A DNA stretch of 14,250 bases from an uncultured Lachnospiraceae bacterium (GCA_948438565.1 CAOJLW010000026.1:1-14250), one strand, 5' to 3'. Positions 7,543-14,250 are shown, counted from the stretch's first letter. The notes: a model not told the origin generated them from the sequence alone. Program-made: numbers and translations.

Positions 7543-8553
7543 TTAGAACTTCCCAGCCTTATGCGCTTCTTCGACGGAAACTGCAACTGCAACCGTCGCG
7601 CCTACCATAGGATTGTTGCCCATTCCGATAAGACCCATCATTTCTACATGAGCCGGAACGGAAGAAGAGCCTGCGAACTGCGCGTCGGAATGCATACGTC
7701 CCATCGTATCGGTCATACCATAGGAAGCCGGGCCTGCAGCCATATTGTCCGGATGAAGGGTACGTCCCGTACCGCCGCCGGAAGCTACGGAGAAGTAATT
7801 CTTGCCCTGCTCTACACATTCTTTTTTGTAGGTGCCTGCAACCGGATGCTGGAAACGCGTCGGGTTGGTCGAGTTACCCGTAATGGAAACGCCGACATGC
7901 TCATGATGCATAATGGCAACGCCTTCCTGTACGTCGTCGGCGCCATAGCATTTTACAGTGGCGCGAAGTCCGTCTGAGTATGGTTTTTCATAGACAACAT
8001 TTAATGTGGCTTCTTTATAGTCATACTGCGTCTCTACGAAAGTAAAGCCGTTGATACGGGAGATAATCTGCGCAGCGTCTTTACCAAGGCCGTTTAAGAT
8101 AACGCGCAACGGTTTCTGACGCACTTTGTTGGCTTTTTCCGCAATGCCGATAGCGCCTTCCGCAGCCGCAAACGATTCATGCCCTGCCAAAAAGCAGAAG
8201 CATTCCGTCTCTTCCTGTAACAGCATCTTGCCAAGGTTGCCATGTCCCAAGCCTACTTTTCTGTGATCGGCAACGGAACCCGGAATACAGAATGCCTGAA
8301 GGCCTTCGCCGATGGCAGCGGCAGCGTCGGCTGCTTTGGCAGCGCCTTTTTTGATTGCAATGGCAGCGCCGACTATGTATGCCCAGCAAGCGTTTTCAAA
8401 ACAGATCGGCTGGATCTTTTTTACCTGATCGTATACGTCAAGTCCAGCGTCTTTCGTGATTTTCTCAGCTTCTTCAATGGAGCTGATACCATAGCTGTTT
8501 AATACAGCGTTAATCTGGTCGATTCTTCTTTCATATGATTCAAATAAAGCCAT
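7543..8553 (-). CDS. GGGtGRT protein (uncharacterised family)
   Basis: This is a 336-residue protein of the family named after its signature, seen here as GGGTGRT at 259-265 within FSVASGGGTGRTLHPD. To my knowledge the family has no established biochemical role. Other visible features are CFENAC (C51, C57), ECFCF (C118, C120), a HHEH cluster near 216-219, and a glycine/methionine-rich C-terminus (GLIGMGNNPMVGA). There is no signal peptide or clear membrane segment, so it is likely cytoplasmic. The start ATG at 8551-8553 follows AAAGGAGAG at good spacing. It lies 20 bases after the stop of an Fe-S scaffold-like gene, so the two are surely co-transcribed and likely act together. The paired cysteines could bind a cluster, but that is inference. 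It ends at a strong terminator. Confidence 0.92.
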   Translation of the reverse strand: MALFESYERRIDQINAVLNSYGISSIEEAEKITKDAGLDVYDQVKKIQPICFENACWAYIVGAAIAIKKGAAKAADAAAAIGEGLQAFCIPGSVADHRKVGLGHGNLGKMLLQEETECFCFLAGHESFAAAEGAIGIAEKANKVRQKPLRVILNGLGKDAAQIISRINGFTFVETQYDYKEATLNVVYEKPYSDGLRATVKCYGADDVQEGVAIMHHEHVGVSITGNSTNPTRFQHPVAGTYKKECVEQGKNYFSVASGGGTGRTLHPDNMAAGPASYGMTDTMGRMHSDAQFAGSSSVPAHVEMMGLIGMGNNPMVGATVAVAVSVEEAHKAGKF

Positions 8554-8573
8554 TATCTTCGTCTCTCCTTTCT

Positions 8574-9266
8574 CTATTCTGCCCGTGGGTCAATAATTTT
8601 AACAGCGTCTGCTACACGGCCATACTGTCCTTTTGCTTTTTCCCAGGCTGTGTTCGGATCATCGCCTTTTTTGATGAAATCCGTCATTTTTCCAAGAGAA
8701 ACAAACTGATATCCGATTACTTCATTGTCAGCGTCAAGAGCGATGCCGGTTACATACCCTTCTGCCATCTCCAGGTAACGAACTCCTTTTTCTTTGGTGG
8801 CATACATCGTGCCAACCTGAGAACGGAGACCTTTTCCAAGATCCTCAAGGCCGGCGCCGACTGCAAGTCCGTCATCGGAAAATGCGCTCTGCGTACGTCC
8901 ATAGACGATCTGTAAAAACAGCTCTCTCATGGCTGTGTTAATTGCATCACAAACCAAATCCGTATTTAATGCTTCGAGAATGGTCTTGCCCTGTAAAATC
9001 TCCGCCGCCATTGCCGCTGAGTGAGTCATGCCGGAGCATCCAATCGTTTCCACCAACGCTTCTTCGATCACACCGTTTTTCACATTCAGTGACAGCTTAC
9101 AGGCTCCCTGCTGCGGCGCGCACCAGCCAATACCGTGCGTAAAGCCTGAAATATCTTCGATTTTTTTAGAATGGACCCATTTTCCTTCTTCTGGGATAGG
9201 GGCAGGTTCATGTTTTGCGCCTTTTGCAACCGGGCACATATTTTCGACTTCCTTCGTGTAAATCAT
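8574..9266 (-). CDS. NifU-like iron-sulfur cluster scaffold protein
   Basis: This 230-residue protein resembles the NifU/IscU N-terminal scaffold in its first half: GWCAPQQGAC (C49, C56), ETIGCSGMTHSAAMAAEIL (C77) followed by GKTILEAL, then C106 in LVCDAI. An extra Cys11 lies near the N-terminus. The second half (about 125-230) is not NifU-like as far as I can see and looks specific to the version that partners GGGtGRT proteins. The start is the ATG at 9264-9266, with AAAGGAG placed well upstream; an internal Met10 (MCPVAKG) is an alternative. It is the first gene of a two-gene operon and divergent from ppdK. Its stop is TAG, which shows that TAG terminates normally in this genome. A role in building or delivering Fe-S clusters is family-based inference. 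Confidence 0.85.
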   Translation of the reverse strand: MIYTKEVENMCPVAKGAKHEPAPIPEEGKWVHSKKIEDISGFTHGIGWCAPQQGACKLSLNVKNGVIEEALVETIGCSGMTHSAAMAAEILQGKTILEALNTDLVCDAINTAMRELFLQIVYGRTQSAFSDDGLAVGAGLEDLGKGLRSQVGTMYATKEKGVRYLEMAEGYVTGIALDADNEVIGYQFVSLGKMTDFIKKGDDPNTAWEKAKGQYGRVADAVKIIDPRAE

Positions 9267-9391
9267 TAATAAAGACTCCTTTCAACCTTTTTTATAGATA
9301 TGCAGATAATGACATATTCTGCACGCTGCCTTAATTCTCGCATATTTTTTTTGATTCGTAAAGTACTTTTGGAAATTTTGTTACTTTTCTG

Positions 9392-9427
9392 ATTTTCCCT
9401 GAAAAAAGATTGATTTCAAGGGAAAAT
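9392..9427. repeat. Inverted repeat across the ppdK promoter
   Basis: The arms ATTTTCCCTGAAA (9392-9404) and TTTCAAGGGAAAAT (9414-9427) are complementary apart from one bulged base. They cover the proposed -35 element of ppdK (9410-9415) and reach to its -10. There is no T-tract, so an operator or binding site is more likely than a terminator. A perfect palindrome AAAGTACTTT lies further left at 9360-9369. Confidence 0.5.
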
Positions 9428-9437
9428 ATGGTAAAAT
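9410..9437 (+). promoter_or_regulatory. Probable promoter of ppdK
   Basis: TTGATT at 9410-9415 and TAAAAT at 9432-9437 are separated by 16 bases, with TGG just before the -10 (extended -10). Transcription would start near 9444, giving a leader of about 108 bases before the start codon. A second TATAAT at 9527-9532 lies too close to the ribosome binding site to be useful. Confidence 0.5.
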
Positions 9438-9482
9438 AAGGGTGCGTGTACAGTTAAAAAAACATGTGCATCAGCAGTAACA

Positions 9483-9511
9483 GCAAAACAGGGGAGGGGT
9501 TTCTGTTTTTG
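9483..9511 (+). promoter_or_regulatory. Possible hairpin in the ppdK leader
   Basis: GCAAAACAG (9483-9491) can pair with CTGTTTTTGC (9502-9511) with one bulge, placing a GGGAGGGG purine run in the loop. It lies about 25 bases before the ppdK ribosome binding site. The T-run is inside the stem, so it is not a standard terminator. Any regulatory role is speculative. Confidence 0.3.
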
Positions 9512-9551
9512 CGTGTAAAGACAAGCTATAATGTATAGGAGGAATCGTAAA

Positions 9552-12179
9552 ATGGCAAAAAAATGGGTCTACCTTTTTAGCGAAGGCAATGCCAACATGA
9601 GGGAACTGCTTGGGGGAAAAGGCGCTAACCTGGCCGAGATGACGAGCCTTGGCCTTCCGGTACCGCAGGGCTTTACAATTACAACGGAAGCTTGTACGCA
9701 ATACTATGAGGATGGCCGGGAAATCAACGACGAGATTCAAGGACAGATTAACGAACATATTGTCAAAATGGAAGAGATTACGGGAAAGAAATTTGGAGAC
9801 AAAGAAAATCCGTTATTGGTATCGGTTCGTTCCGGCGCCAGGGCTTCTATGCCAGGCATGATGGATACGATTTTAAACCTTGGCCTCAATGAAGAAGTTG
9901 TGGATGTCATTGCCGCCAAATCCGGCAATCCCCGTTGGGCATGGGATTGTTACAGAAGGTTCATCCAGATGTATTCGGATGTTGTAATGGAAGTAGGAAA
10001 AAAATATTTCGAAGAACTGATTGATAAAATGAAAGCGGAAAAGGGCGTCACATTCGACGTAGAACTGACCGCCGAAGATTTAAAACAACTTGCCGGGCAA
10101 TTTAAGGCTGAATATAAAGCCAAGATTGGCCAGGATTTTCCGGACGATCCCAAGGAACAGCTGATGGGGGCCGTAAAAGCCGTATTCCGTTCCTGGGACA
10201 ACCCGCGCGCCAATGTATACCGCCGGGACAACGATATTCCCTATTCCTGGGGAACTGCCGTCAATGTACAGAGTATGGCATTTGGAAATATGGGAGATGA
10301 CTGCGGCACCGGCGTTGCGTTTACCAGAGATCCGGCTACGGGCGAAAGAAAGCTGATGGGTGAATTTTTAATCAACGCCCAGGGTGAGGACGTGGTTGCA
10401 GGCGTTCGTACCCCCATGCCAATCGCCAAAATGGAAGAAGAATTTCCAGAGGCATTCGCACAGTTTCAAAACGTATGCCAGACGTTAGAAGATCATTATC
10501 GGGATATGCAGGATATGGAGTTTACGGTGGAAAATCAAAAACTCTATATGCTTCAGACGCGAAACGGCAAACGGACGGCTCAGGCAGCTTTAAAAATTGC
10601 CTGCGATCTGGTGGACGAAGGAATGCGTACGGAAGAAGAGGCAGTTGCTATGATCGATCCGCGTAATTTGGACACCTTGCTGCATCCCCAGTTTGACGCT
10701 GACGCATTAAAAGCCGCTGTCCCGGTTGGAAAAGGCTTGGGAGCTTCTCCGGGCGCCGCCTGCGGTAAAATTGTCTTTTCCGCAGAGGACGCGGAAAACT
10801 GGAATGCCAGAGGGGAAAAAGTCGTATTGGTGCGCCTTGAGACTTCCCCGGAGGACATTACCGGCATGAAAGCCGCTCAGGGAATTTTAACCGTCCGCGG
10901 CGGCATGACCAGCCATGCGGCAGTTGTGGCGCGTGGGATGGGCGCCTGCTGCGTTTCCGGTTGCGACGCCATCAGCATGGACGAAGAAAATAAAAAATTT
11001 ACACTTTCCGATAAAGAATATCACGAAGGCGATCCGATTTCGATTGACGGCACCACCGGCAATATCTACGACGGGATTATCCCAACGGTAGACGCCACGA
11101 TTGCAGGTGAGTTTGGCCGGATTATGGCATGGGCGGACAAATATCGCAAACTCAAGGTTCGTACCAATGCCGATACCCCGGCGGACGCCAAAAAAGCGCG
11201 CGAACTGGGCGCGGAGGGCATCGGCCTTTGCCGTACGGAGCATATGTTTTTTGAAGAGGACAGGATTGCCGCATTCCGTGAAATGATCTGTTCGGACACG
11301 GCAAAAGAAAGGGAAGCCGCCCTGGAAAAAATTCTGCCGTACCAGCAGAGTGATTTTGAAGCTCTGTATGAAGCGTTAGAAGGCAATCCGGTTACCATCC
11401 GTTTTTTGGATCCGCCTCTGCATGAGTTTGTTCCGACAGACGAGGAGGATATCAAAAAGCTGGCGGATGCGCAGGGCAAATCCCCAGAGGAGATCAAGTC
11501 CCTGATTACTTCCCTGCATGAATTTAATCCAATGATGGGACACAGAGGATGCCGTCTGGCGGTTACCTATCCGGAGATTGCGAAGATGCAGACAAAAGCT
11601 GTGATCCGCGCCGCGATCAATGTCCAGAAAGCGCATACCGACTGGAATGTCAAACCGGAAATTATGATTCCGTTGATCAGCGAGATCAAAGAGCTGGAAT
11701 TTGTCAAAAAAGTCGTGGTCGAAACTGCGGATGCGGAAATTACTGCCGCGGACATCGATCTCGTATATGAAGTCGGCACGATGATTGAGATTCCACGTGC
11801 GGCTCTGACCGCTGATGAAATCGCAAAACAAGCGGATTTCTTCTGTTTTGGAACAAATGATTTGACGCAGATGACGTTTGGCTTCTCCCGCGACGATGCA
11901 GGCAAATTCCTGGGAGCTTACTATGACACCAAGATTTTGGAAAATGATCCGTTTACAAAACTGGATCAAACAGGCGTCGGCAAATTGATGGAGCTGGCGA
12001 TTAAGCTTAGCAAACCAGTCAATGATAAGCTCCATGTCGGCATCTGCGGCGAGCATGGCGGAGATCCTTCCTCTGTCGAGTTCTGTCATAAAATTGGTTT
12101 GGATTATGTGTCCTGTTCACCGTTCCGAGTGCCGATTGCAAGACTGGCGGCGGCTCAGGCGGCGATTAACAGCAAGTGA
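9552..12179 (+). CDS. ppdK: Pyruvate, phosphate dikinase
   Basis: PPDK interconverts ATP, pyruvate and Pi with AMP, PEP and PPi; in anaerobes it serves glycolysis or gluconeogenesis. The 875 residues match the clostridial enzyme in length. The N-terminal nucleotide-binding domain (about 1-340) has LLGGKGANLAEM (Lys23) and SVRSGARASMPGMMDT. The swivelling phosphohistidine domain (about 385-510) has GGMTSHAAVVARGMG with the phosphorylated His at 455, as in Clostridium symbiosum PPDK. The PEP/pyruvate TIM barrel (about 530-875) ends in ICGEHGGDPSSVEFC with catalytic Cys832. The TSH signature before His fits control by a regulatory kinase in other organisms, but none is seen here. The start chosen is the ATG at 9552, 9 bases after AGGAGG (9537-9542); an ATG at 9531 would put the ribosome binding site inside the gene. 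The gene is monocistronic. Confidence 0.97.
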   Translation: MAKKWVYLFSEGNANMRELLGGKGANLAEMTSLGLPVPQGFTITTEACTQYYEDGREINDEIQGQINEHIVKMEEITGKKFGDKENPLLVSVRSGARASMPGMMDTILNLGLNEEVVDVIAAKSGNPRWAWDCYRRFIQMYSDVVMEVGKKYFEELIDKMKAEKGVTFDVELTAEDLKQLAGQFKAEYKAKIGQDFPDDPKEQLMGAVKAVFRSWDNPRANVYRRDNDIPYSWGTAVNVQSMAFGNMGDDCGTGVAFTRDPATGERKLMGEFLINAQGEDVVAGVRTPMPIAKMEEEFPEAFAQFQNVCQTLEDHYRDMQDMEFTVENQKLYMLQTRNGKRTAQAALKIACDLVDEGMRTEEEAVAMIDPRNLDTLLHPQFDADALKAAVPVGKGLGASPGAACGKIVFSAEDAENWNARGEKVVLVRLETSPEDITGMKAAQGILTVRGGMTSHAAVVARGMGACCVSGCDAISMDEENKKFTLSDKEYHEGDPISIDGTTGNIYDGIIPTVDATIAGEFGRIMAWADKYRKLKVRTNADTPADAKKARELGAEGIGLCRTEHMFFEEDRIAAFREMICSDTAKEREAALEKILPYQQSDFEALYEALEGNPVTIRFLDPPLHEFVPTDEEDIKKLADAQGKSPEEIKSLITSLHEFNPMMGHRGCRLAVTYPEIAKMQTKAVIRAAINVQKAHTDWNVKPEIMIPLISEIKELEFVKKVVVETADAEITAADIDLVYEVGTMIEIPRAALTADEIAKQADFFCFGTNDLTQMTFGFSRDDAGKFLGAYYDTKILENDPFTKLDQTGVGKLMELAIKLSKPVNDKLHVGICGEHGGDPSSVEFCHKIGLDYVSCSPFRVPIARLAAAQAAINSK

Positions 12180-12234
12180 TACACCGGATGCTAGGCTGAT
12201 AGCGGTTTGTTTATTTACAGGTATCCATAAAGAG

Positions 12235-12274
12235 AAATCCCCTGTTACTTTTCGCATAAGTAGCAGGGGATTTT
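12235..12274 (+). terminator. Terminator of ppdK
   Basis: A 16-bp stem (12235-12250 with 12258-12273, one T-G wobble; core ATCCCCTG / CAGGGGAT) with a 7-nt loop is followed by TTTTAT on the plus strand. It lies about 55 bases after the ppdK stop codon. Confidence 0.85.
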
Positions 12275-12345
12275 ATGTGCAGTGAAATAGCTGCGTTTCG
12301 TGTCTATGGGATGTATTGAAACAAATTTGCGATTGTGTAAAAACA

Positions 12346-12371
12346 GCAAGGTCTTTTCTATGAAATAAAAA
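12346..12371. repeat. Short dispersed repeat, copy B
   Basis: This matches 7441-7466 at 24 of 26 positions. As in the other copy, it sits at and just beyond the minus-strand T-tract of a terminator, here that of the small HPr-like gene. The two flanking terminators are otherwise unrelated in sequence. Confidence 0.6.
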
Positions 12372-12422
12372 AATCCCCGCAGGAATTTTAAGCTGTCGGC
12401 CGGACAAGCTTTCCGCGGGGCG
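12370..12422 (-). terminator. Terminator of the small HPr-like gene
   Basis: The outer arms CCCCGC-A-GGAA and TTCCGCGGGG pair with one bulge, and an inner stem AAGCT-GTC / GAC-AAGCTT continues it. On the minus strand the hairpin is followed by seven T residues (GGGGATTTTTTTATT). It begins about 15 bases after the stop codon of the minus-strand gene at 12437. Confidence 0.85.
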
Positions 12423-12436
12423 CTTTTGTGCTCTGA

Positions 12437-12679
12437 TTATGCGCAATCTCCCATAACAAAATATATAAATTTGTAAAAATCGCCGGTATCGGTCAGTTGA
12501 ATCTCTACCTCGTGGTTTTTTTCTGTTTCCTGTTGCAACAAATGAAGCGCAGACCTGTCATTTTTCAGGTTATGCACGGACTGATCCGACGCACACAAGA
12601 GCACCTTTCCATTGCTTTCTTCGATCAATTTTGTAAGTTTTTCGACATCTGGATTCTGAAACATTTTCACTTTTAACAT
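12437..12679 (-). CDS. Small protein with HPr-like fold (function unknown)
   Basis: This is a true gene by context: AGGAGG lies 8 bases before its ATG (12677-12679) and it has its own terminator. It encodes 80 residues. The predicted order of elements is beta (KVKMF), helix (DVEKLTKLIEES), beta (KVLLCA), beta (SVHNL), helix (SALHLLQQET), beta (EVEIQLT), helix (FYKFIYFVMGD). This is the beta-alpha-beta-beta-alpha-beta-alpha order of the phosphocarrier HPr. The active-site His after the first strand is absent, so it cannot act as a normal PTS phosphocarrier. Degenerate HPr-like proteins of unknown role occur in Clostridia. The fold call is my inference from pattern, not homology I can prove. 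It is divergent from an AraC-family regulator, which may control it. Confidence 0.7.
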   Translation of the reverse strand: MLKVKMFQNPDVEKLTKLIEESNGKVLLCASDQSVHNLKNDRSALHLLQQETEKNHEVEIQLTDTGDFYKFIYFVMGDCA

Positions 12680-12711
12680 TCTTTTTTCCTCCTCTTCTCT
12701 TTACAAGCAAG

Positions 12712-12740
12712 AGGATACAGCCAAATAGCTCTTGAAACAA
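12712..12740 (-). promoter_or_regulatory. Possible promoter of the small HPr-like gene
   Basis: On the minus strand TTGTTT (12735-12740) and TATCCT (12712-12717) are 17 bases apart, a match of moderate quality. It overlaps the -35 of the divergent regulator promoter, so the two could compete. Confidence 0.3.
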
Positions 12741-12760
12741 TTCCATTCCAGACATATAAT
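12732..12760 (+). promoter_or_regulatory. Promoter of the AraC-family regulator
   Basis: TTGAAA at 12732-12737 and a perfect TATAAT at 12755-12760 are separated by 17 bases, a strong vegetative-type promoter. Transcription would start near 12767, just before the AAAGGAG ribosome binding site at 12781-12787. Confidence 0.7.
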
Positions 12761-12793
12761 ATAACAAAACCGACAAATTGAAAGGAGAACCCT

Positions 12794-13693
12794 ATGAGAC
12801 TGCAAGACTGTGGATTCATATTAAATCAGGCGTCTAAAGAGCTTCGGCCGCATGGAACGATAGAATTTCCCTGCGCCGGATATTCCTCCCATCATACCAA
12901 CCGATCCAAAAATGTCATACCCTGGCACTGGCATGAAGAGCTGGAAATCATATCGATTGTAAGCGGAAAATTAAAAGTAAAAGTACCATCCAAATCGTTT
13001 ATTCTGGAACAAGGAGATTGTATCGTCATCAATTCCAACATTCTTCACTTTGCCGCTGCGGAAGGGGACTGCCGATTACATTCCCTTGTTTTTGCTCCGT
13101 CGCTGATTGGCGGCAACGATAACTCGGTCTTTGCCAAAAAATATATGCTTCCGCTTTTATCCTGTCATTCCTTTACCGGTTATTATATCTCCTGCAAAGA
13201 AGAGGAACAAATTGTATGCTGGTTTCAGGAAGCTTTTACATCTATGTTACAGAACACACAGGGTTTTGAATTTATTGTCCGAGGATGCCTTTCACGCATC
13301 TGTCTTTTCCTGTATGGAATATTTGAACAGGAATTGGGCATTCAGGATATCGCTATGAATCAGGATCATCTTCGTATCAAAAAAATGCTTGCCTATATCC
13401 ACGAACACTTTTCTGAAAATATATCTTTGGGGGATATTGCCAAAGCCGCGGATATCGGAGAACGGGAATGTCTGCGTTGTTTTCAAAAAACAATCCAGCT
13501 TTCCCCAATCCAATATTTGTTAAAATATCGTATTATGCAGGGCGCCAAAATGCTGTTAAATAATCCGGCAGACGGCGTGGCGGAAATCGCCGGCTTTTGC
13601 GGATTCGACAGTCCCAGCTATTTTTCTAAAATGTTTGGCCGTTTTTACGGCTGTACGCCGCGCAGCTACAAAAAATTAAATGCGGAGGTTTAA
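12794..13693 (+). CDS. AraC-family transcriptional regulator with cupin sensor domain
   Basis: This is a 299-residue regulator. The N-terminal half is a cupin ligand-binding domain: PWHWHEELEIISIVSGKLKV (H45, H47, E51) and INSNILHFA (H85) are typical of sugar-sensing members. The C-terminal 100 residues (about 194-295) carry two helix-turn-helix units: ISLGDIAKAADIGERECLRCF and VAEIAGFCGFDSPSYFSKMF, ending GCTPRSYKK, the standard AraC/XylS signature. The start ATG has AAAGGAG just upstream and a good promoter. The ligand is unknown. Neighbours are a divergent small HPr-like gene and a convergent VOC gene, neither a sugar-metabolism gene, so the target may be elsewhere or the small gene itself. 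The unusual cysteine content (C6, C27, C76, C93 in the sensor half) is noted without interpretation. Confidence 0.93.
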   Translation: MRLQDCGFILNQASKELRPHGTIEFPCAGYSSHHTNRSKNVIPWHWHEELEIISIVSGKLKVKVPSKSFILEQGDCIVINSNILHFAAAEGDCRLHSLVFAPSLIGGNDNSVFAKKYMLPLLSCHSFTGYYISCKEEEQIVCWFQEAFTSMLQNTQGFEFIVRGCLSRICLFLYGIFEQELGIQDIAMNQDHLRIKKMLAYIHEHFSENISLGDIAKAADIGERECLRCFQKTIQLSPIQYLLKYRIMQGAKMLLNNPADGVAEIAGFCGFDSPSYFSKMFGRFYGCTPRSYKKLNAEV

Positions 13694-13709
13694 CGCCCCC
13701 GCATTATTT
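13671..13709. terminator. Bidirectional terminator between the regulator and VOC genes
   Basis: AATGCGGAGG (13679-13688) pairs with CCCCCGCATT (13696-13705) with one mismatch around a 7-nt loop. The stem includes the regulator's TAA stop. On the minus strand it is followed by a T-rich run (ATTTAATTTTTTG), serving the VOC gene well; the plus-strand tail (ATTATTTC) is weaker. Confidence 0.65.
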
Positions 13710-14077
13710 CAATCCTGCTTCGGCGCGCCAACCTCGATCAGATTTCCATCCGGATCATAAAACCGAATGGCGCATCGTCCCCAATCGTGCGCCATGCATG
13801 GATTTACATATTGAATTTTCCTGTTATAATGTTCCAGTTTTTTGACAAATGCCTGCATATCTGTTTCTTCAAAATATAGCGCGCTGGCATTGTTTTCCGG
13901 AATAATATCCTTACCCAAAAAATTGTTCCATACATTCCTATCCTGCAACACAAGACCCTCGGTTAAGATAACGTTTCCTTCTTGATACAGAATCACATCC
14001 AGGCCAAACAATTCTTTATAAAACGCAATGGATGTTTCCATATCGTTGACGGTAATCAAAATATTTTTTAATTTCAT
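13709..14077 (-). CDS. VOC (glyoxalase/bleomycin resistance-like) superfamily protein
   Basis: VOC proteins use paired beta-alpha-beta-beta-beta units, often with a bound metal, in isomerase, dioxygenase or drug-binding roles. Here the first unit starts KNILITVNDMETSIAFYKELFGLDVI and the second ends RFYDPDGNLIEVG. Two likely ligands, Glu70 (LYFE) and Glu115 (NLIEVG), are present, but the usual N-terminal His of glyoxalase I is not, so a classical glyoxalase is unlikely and the substrate cannot be named. The start is the ATG at 14075-14077, with AAAGGAG about 8 bases upstream, giving 122 residues; a longer frame to 14125 has no such site. A perfect inverted repeat lies just upstream, and the gene has terminators on both sides. 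Confidence 0.86.
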   Translation of the reverse strand: MKLKNILITVNDMETSIAFYKELFGLDVILYQEGNVILTEGLVLQDRNVWNNFLGKDIIPENNASALYFEETDMQAFVKKLEHYNRKIQYVNPCMAHDWGRCAIRFYDPDGNLIEVGAPKQD

Positions 14078-14097
14078 CAGAATCTCCTTTCGGTTTG

Positions 14098-14119
14098 TAT
14101 GATATCCAAATATATCATA
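14098..14119. promoter_or_regulatory. Palindromic operator candidate upstream of the VOC gene
   Basis: TATGATAT and ATATCATA form a perfect 8-bp inverted repeat with a 6-base spacer, centred about 32 bases before the VOC start codon. It covers the likely -10 region (minus-strand TATCAT at 14099-14104), beside a TTGAAA at 14120-14125. Such size and symmetry fit a dimeric repressor, such as a MarR or TetR type. Confidence 0.45.
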
Positions 14120-14133
14120 TTTCAAAGACTATA

Positions 14134-14165
14134 GCAAAAATCCGGACTTTCGTCCGGATTTTTGC
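14134..14165. terminator. Strong bidirectional terminator
   Basis: The arms 14134-14147 and 14152-14165 are perfectly complementary over 14 bp (core ATCCGGAC / GTCCGGAT) with a TTTC loop. The outer A-rich and T-rich ends give a T-tract in both directions. By position it most likely ends the minus-strand gene whose last codons lie at 14180-14250. Confidence 0.85.
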
Positions 14166-14179
14166 ATGAAGTGCACCGA

Positions 14180-14250
14180 CTATTGAACGGTTACCCCTTT
14201 CGCCTTGCTGTACTTGGTATATGCCTTCTTACCCTCAAATACTTTGTAGG
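14180..14250 (-). CDS. C-terminal end of an unidentified gene (cut by the window edge)
   Basis: A minus-strand frame is open from the right edge to a TAG at 14180-14182, giving 22 residues (YKVFEGKKAYTKYSKAKGVT then VQ). The short distance to a strong terminator at 14134-14165 supports a real gene ending here. The Lys/Tyr-rich tail is reminiscent of secreted repeat proteins, but this is too little to identify. Confidence 0.5.
   Translation of the reverse strand, partial: YKVFEGKKAYTKYSKAKGVTVQ

Noticed and set aside
9531..9551. ppdK start at the ATG at 9531
   Set aside because: The AGGAGG lies inside that extension; the ATG at 9552 has it at ideal distance and matches the family N-terminus MAKKWVY.
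11376..12089. Minus-strand frame of 237 codons within ppdK
   Set aside because: It is the antisense shadow of a strongly conserved gene, with no ribosome binding site or recognisable domain.
14120..14140. Third copy of the 26-base repeat
   Set aside because: Only a short GTCTTT core is shared on the minus strand; the rest does not align.

Overview
The window looks like chromosomal DNA from a Gram-positive anaerobe of the Clostridia, most likely near the Lachnospiraceae. This rests on strong AGGAGG-type ribosome binding sites, short hairpin-plus-T-tract terminators, moderate GC with AT-rich intergenic DNA, a pyruvate phosphate dikinase very like the Clostridium symbiosum enzyme, and a gene pair (NifU-like scaffold plus GGGtGRT protein) that I know from such anaerobes. 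No rRNA, tRNA, CRISPR array, insertion sequence or phage gene was seen.

Layout. Positions 1-3869 (minus) hold a large secreted family 8 polysaccharide lyase (hyaluronate/chondroitin/xanthan lyase type). One in-frame TAG at 2499-2501 splits it, and it runs off the left edge. An AT-rich, gene-free stretch follows (3870-4261). Next comes a DNA-repair pair on the minus strand, ogt (O6-methylguanine-DNA methyltransferase) and mutY (adenine glycosylase), ending at a clear terminator. rtcB (RNA ligase) lies divergently on the plus strand (6192-7397). Converging on it is a minus-strand two-gene operon: an Fe-S scaffold-like protein (8574-9266) followed by a GGGtGRT protein (7543-8553). Divergent from that operon is ppdK (9552-12179). 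After two back-to-back terminators come a small HPr-like protein on the minus strand (12437-12679), a divergent AraC-family regulator (12794-13693), a VOC/glyoxalase-like protein on the minus strand (13709-14077), and the last codons of another minus-strand gene at the right edge.

How the parts fit. ogt and mutY both handle base damage. ppdK interconverts pyruvate and PEP and is typical of PPi-linked glycolysis in anaerobes. The lyase would degrade host or dietary acidic polysaccharides outside the cell. The points most worth a second look are the clean amber interruption of the lyase, with a Shine-Dalgarno-like sequence just after it; the functionally uncharacterised scaffold/GGGtGRT pair; a 26-nt near-identical repeat next to two unrelated terminators; and inverted repeats in the ppdK and VOC promoter regions.
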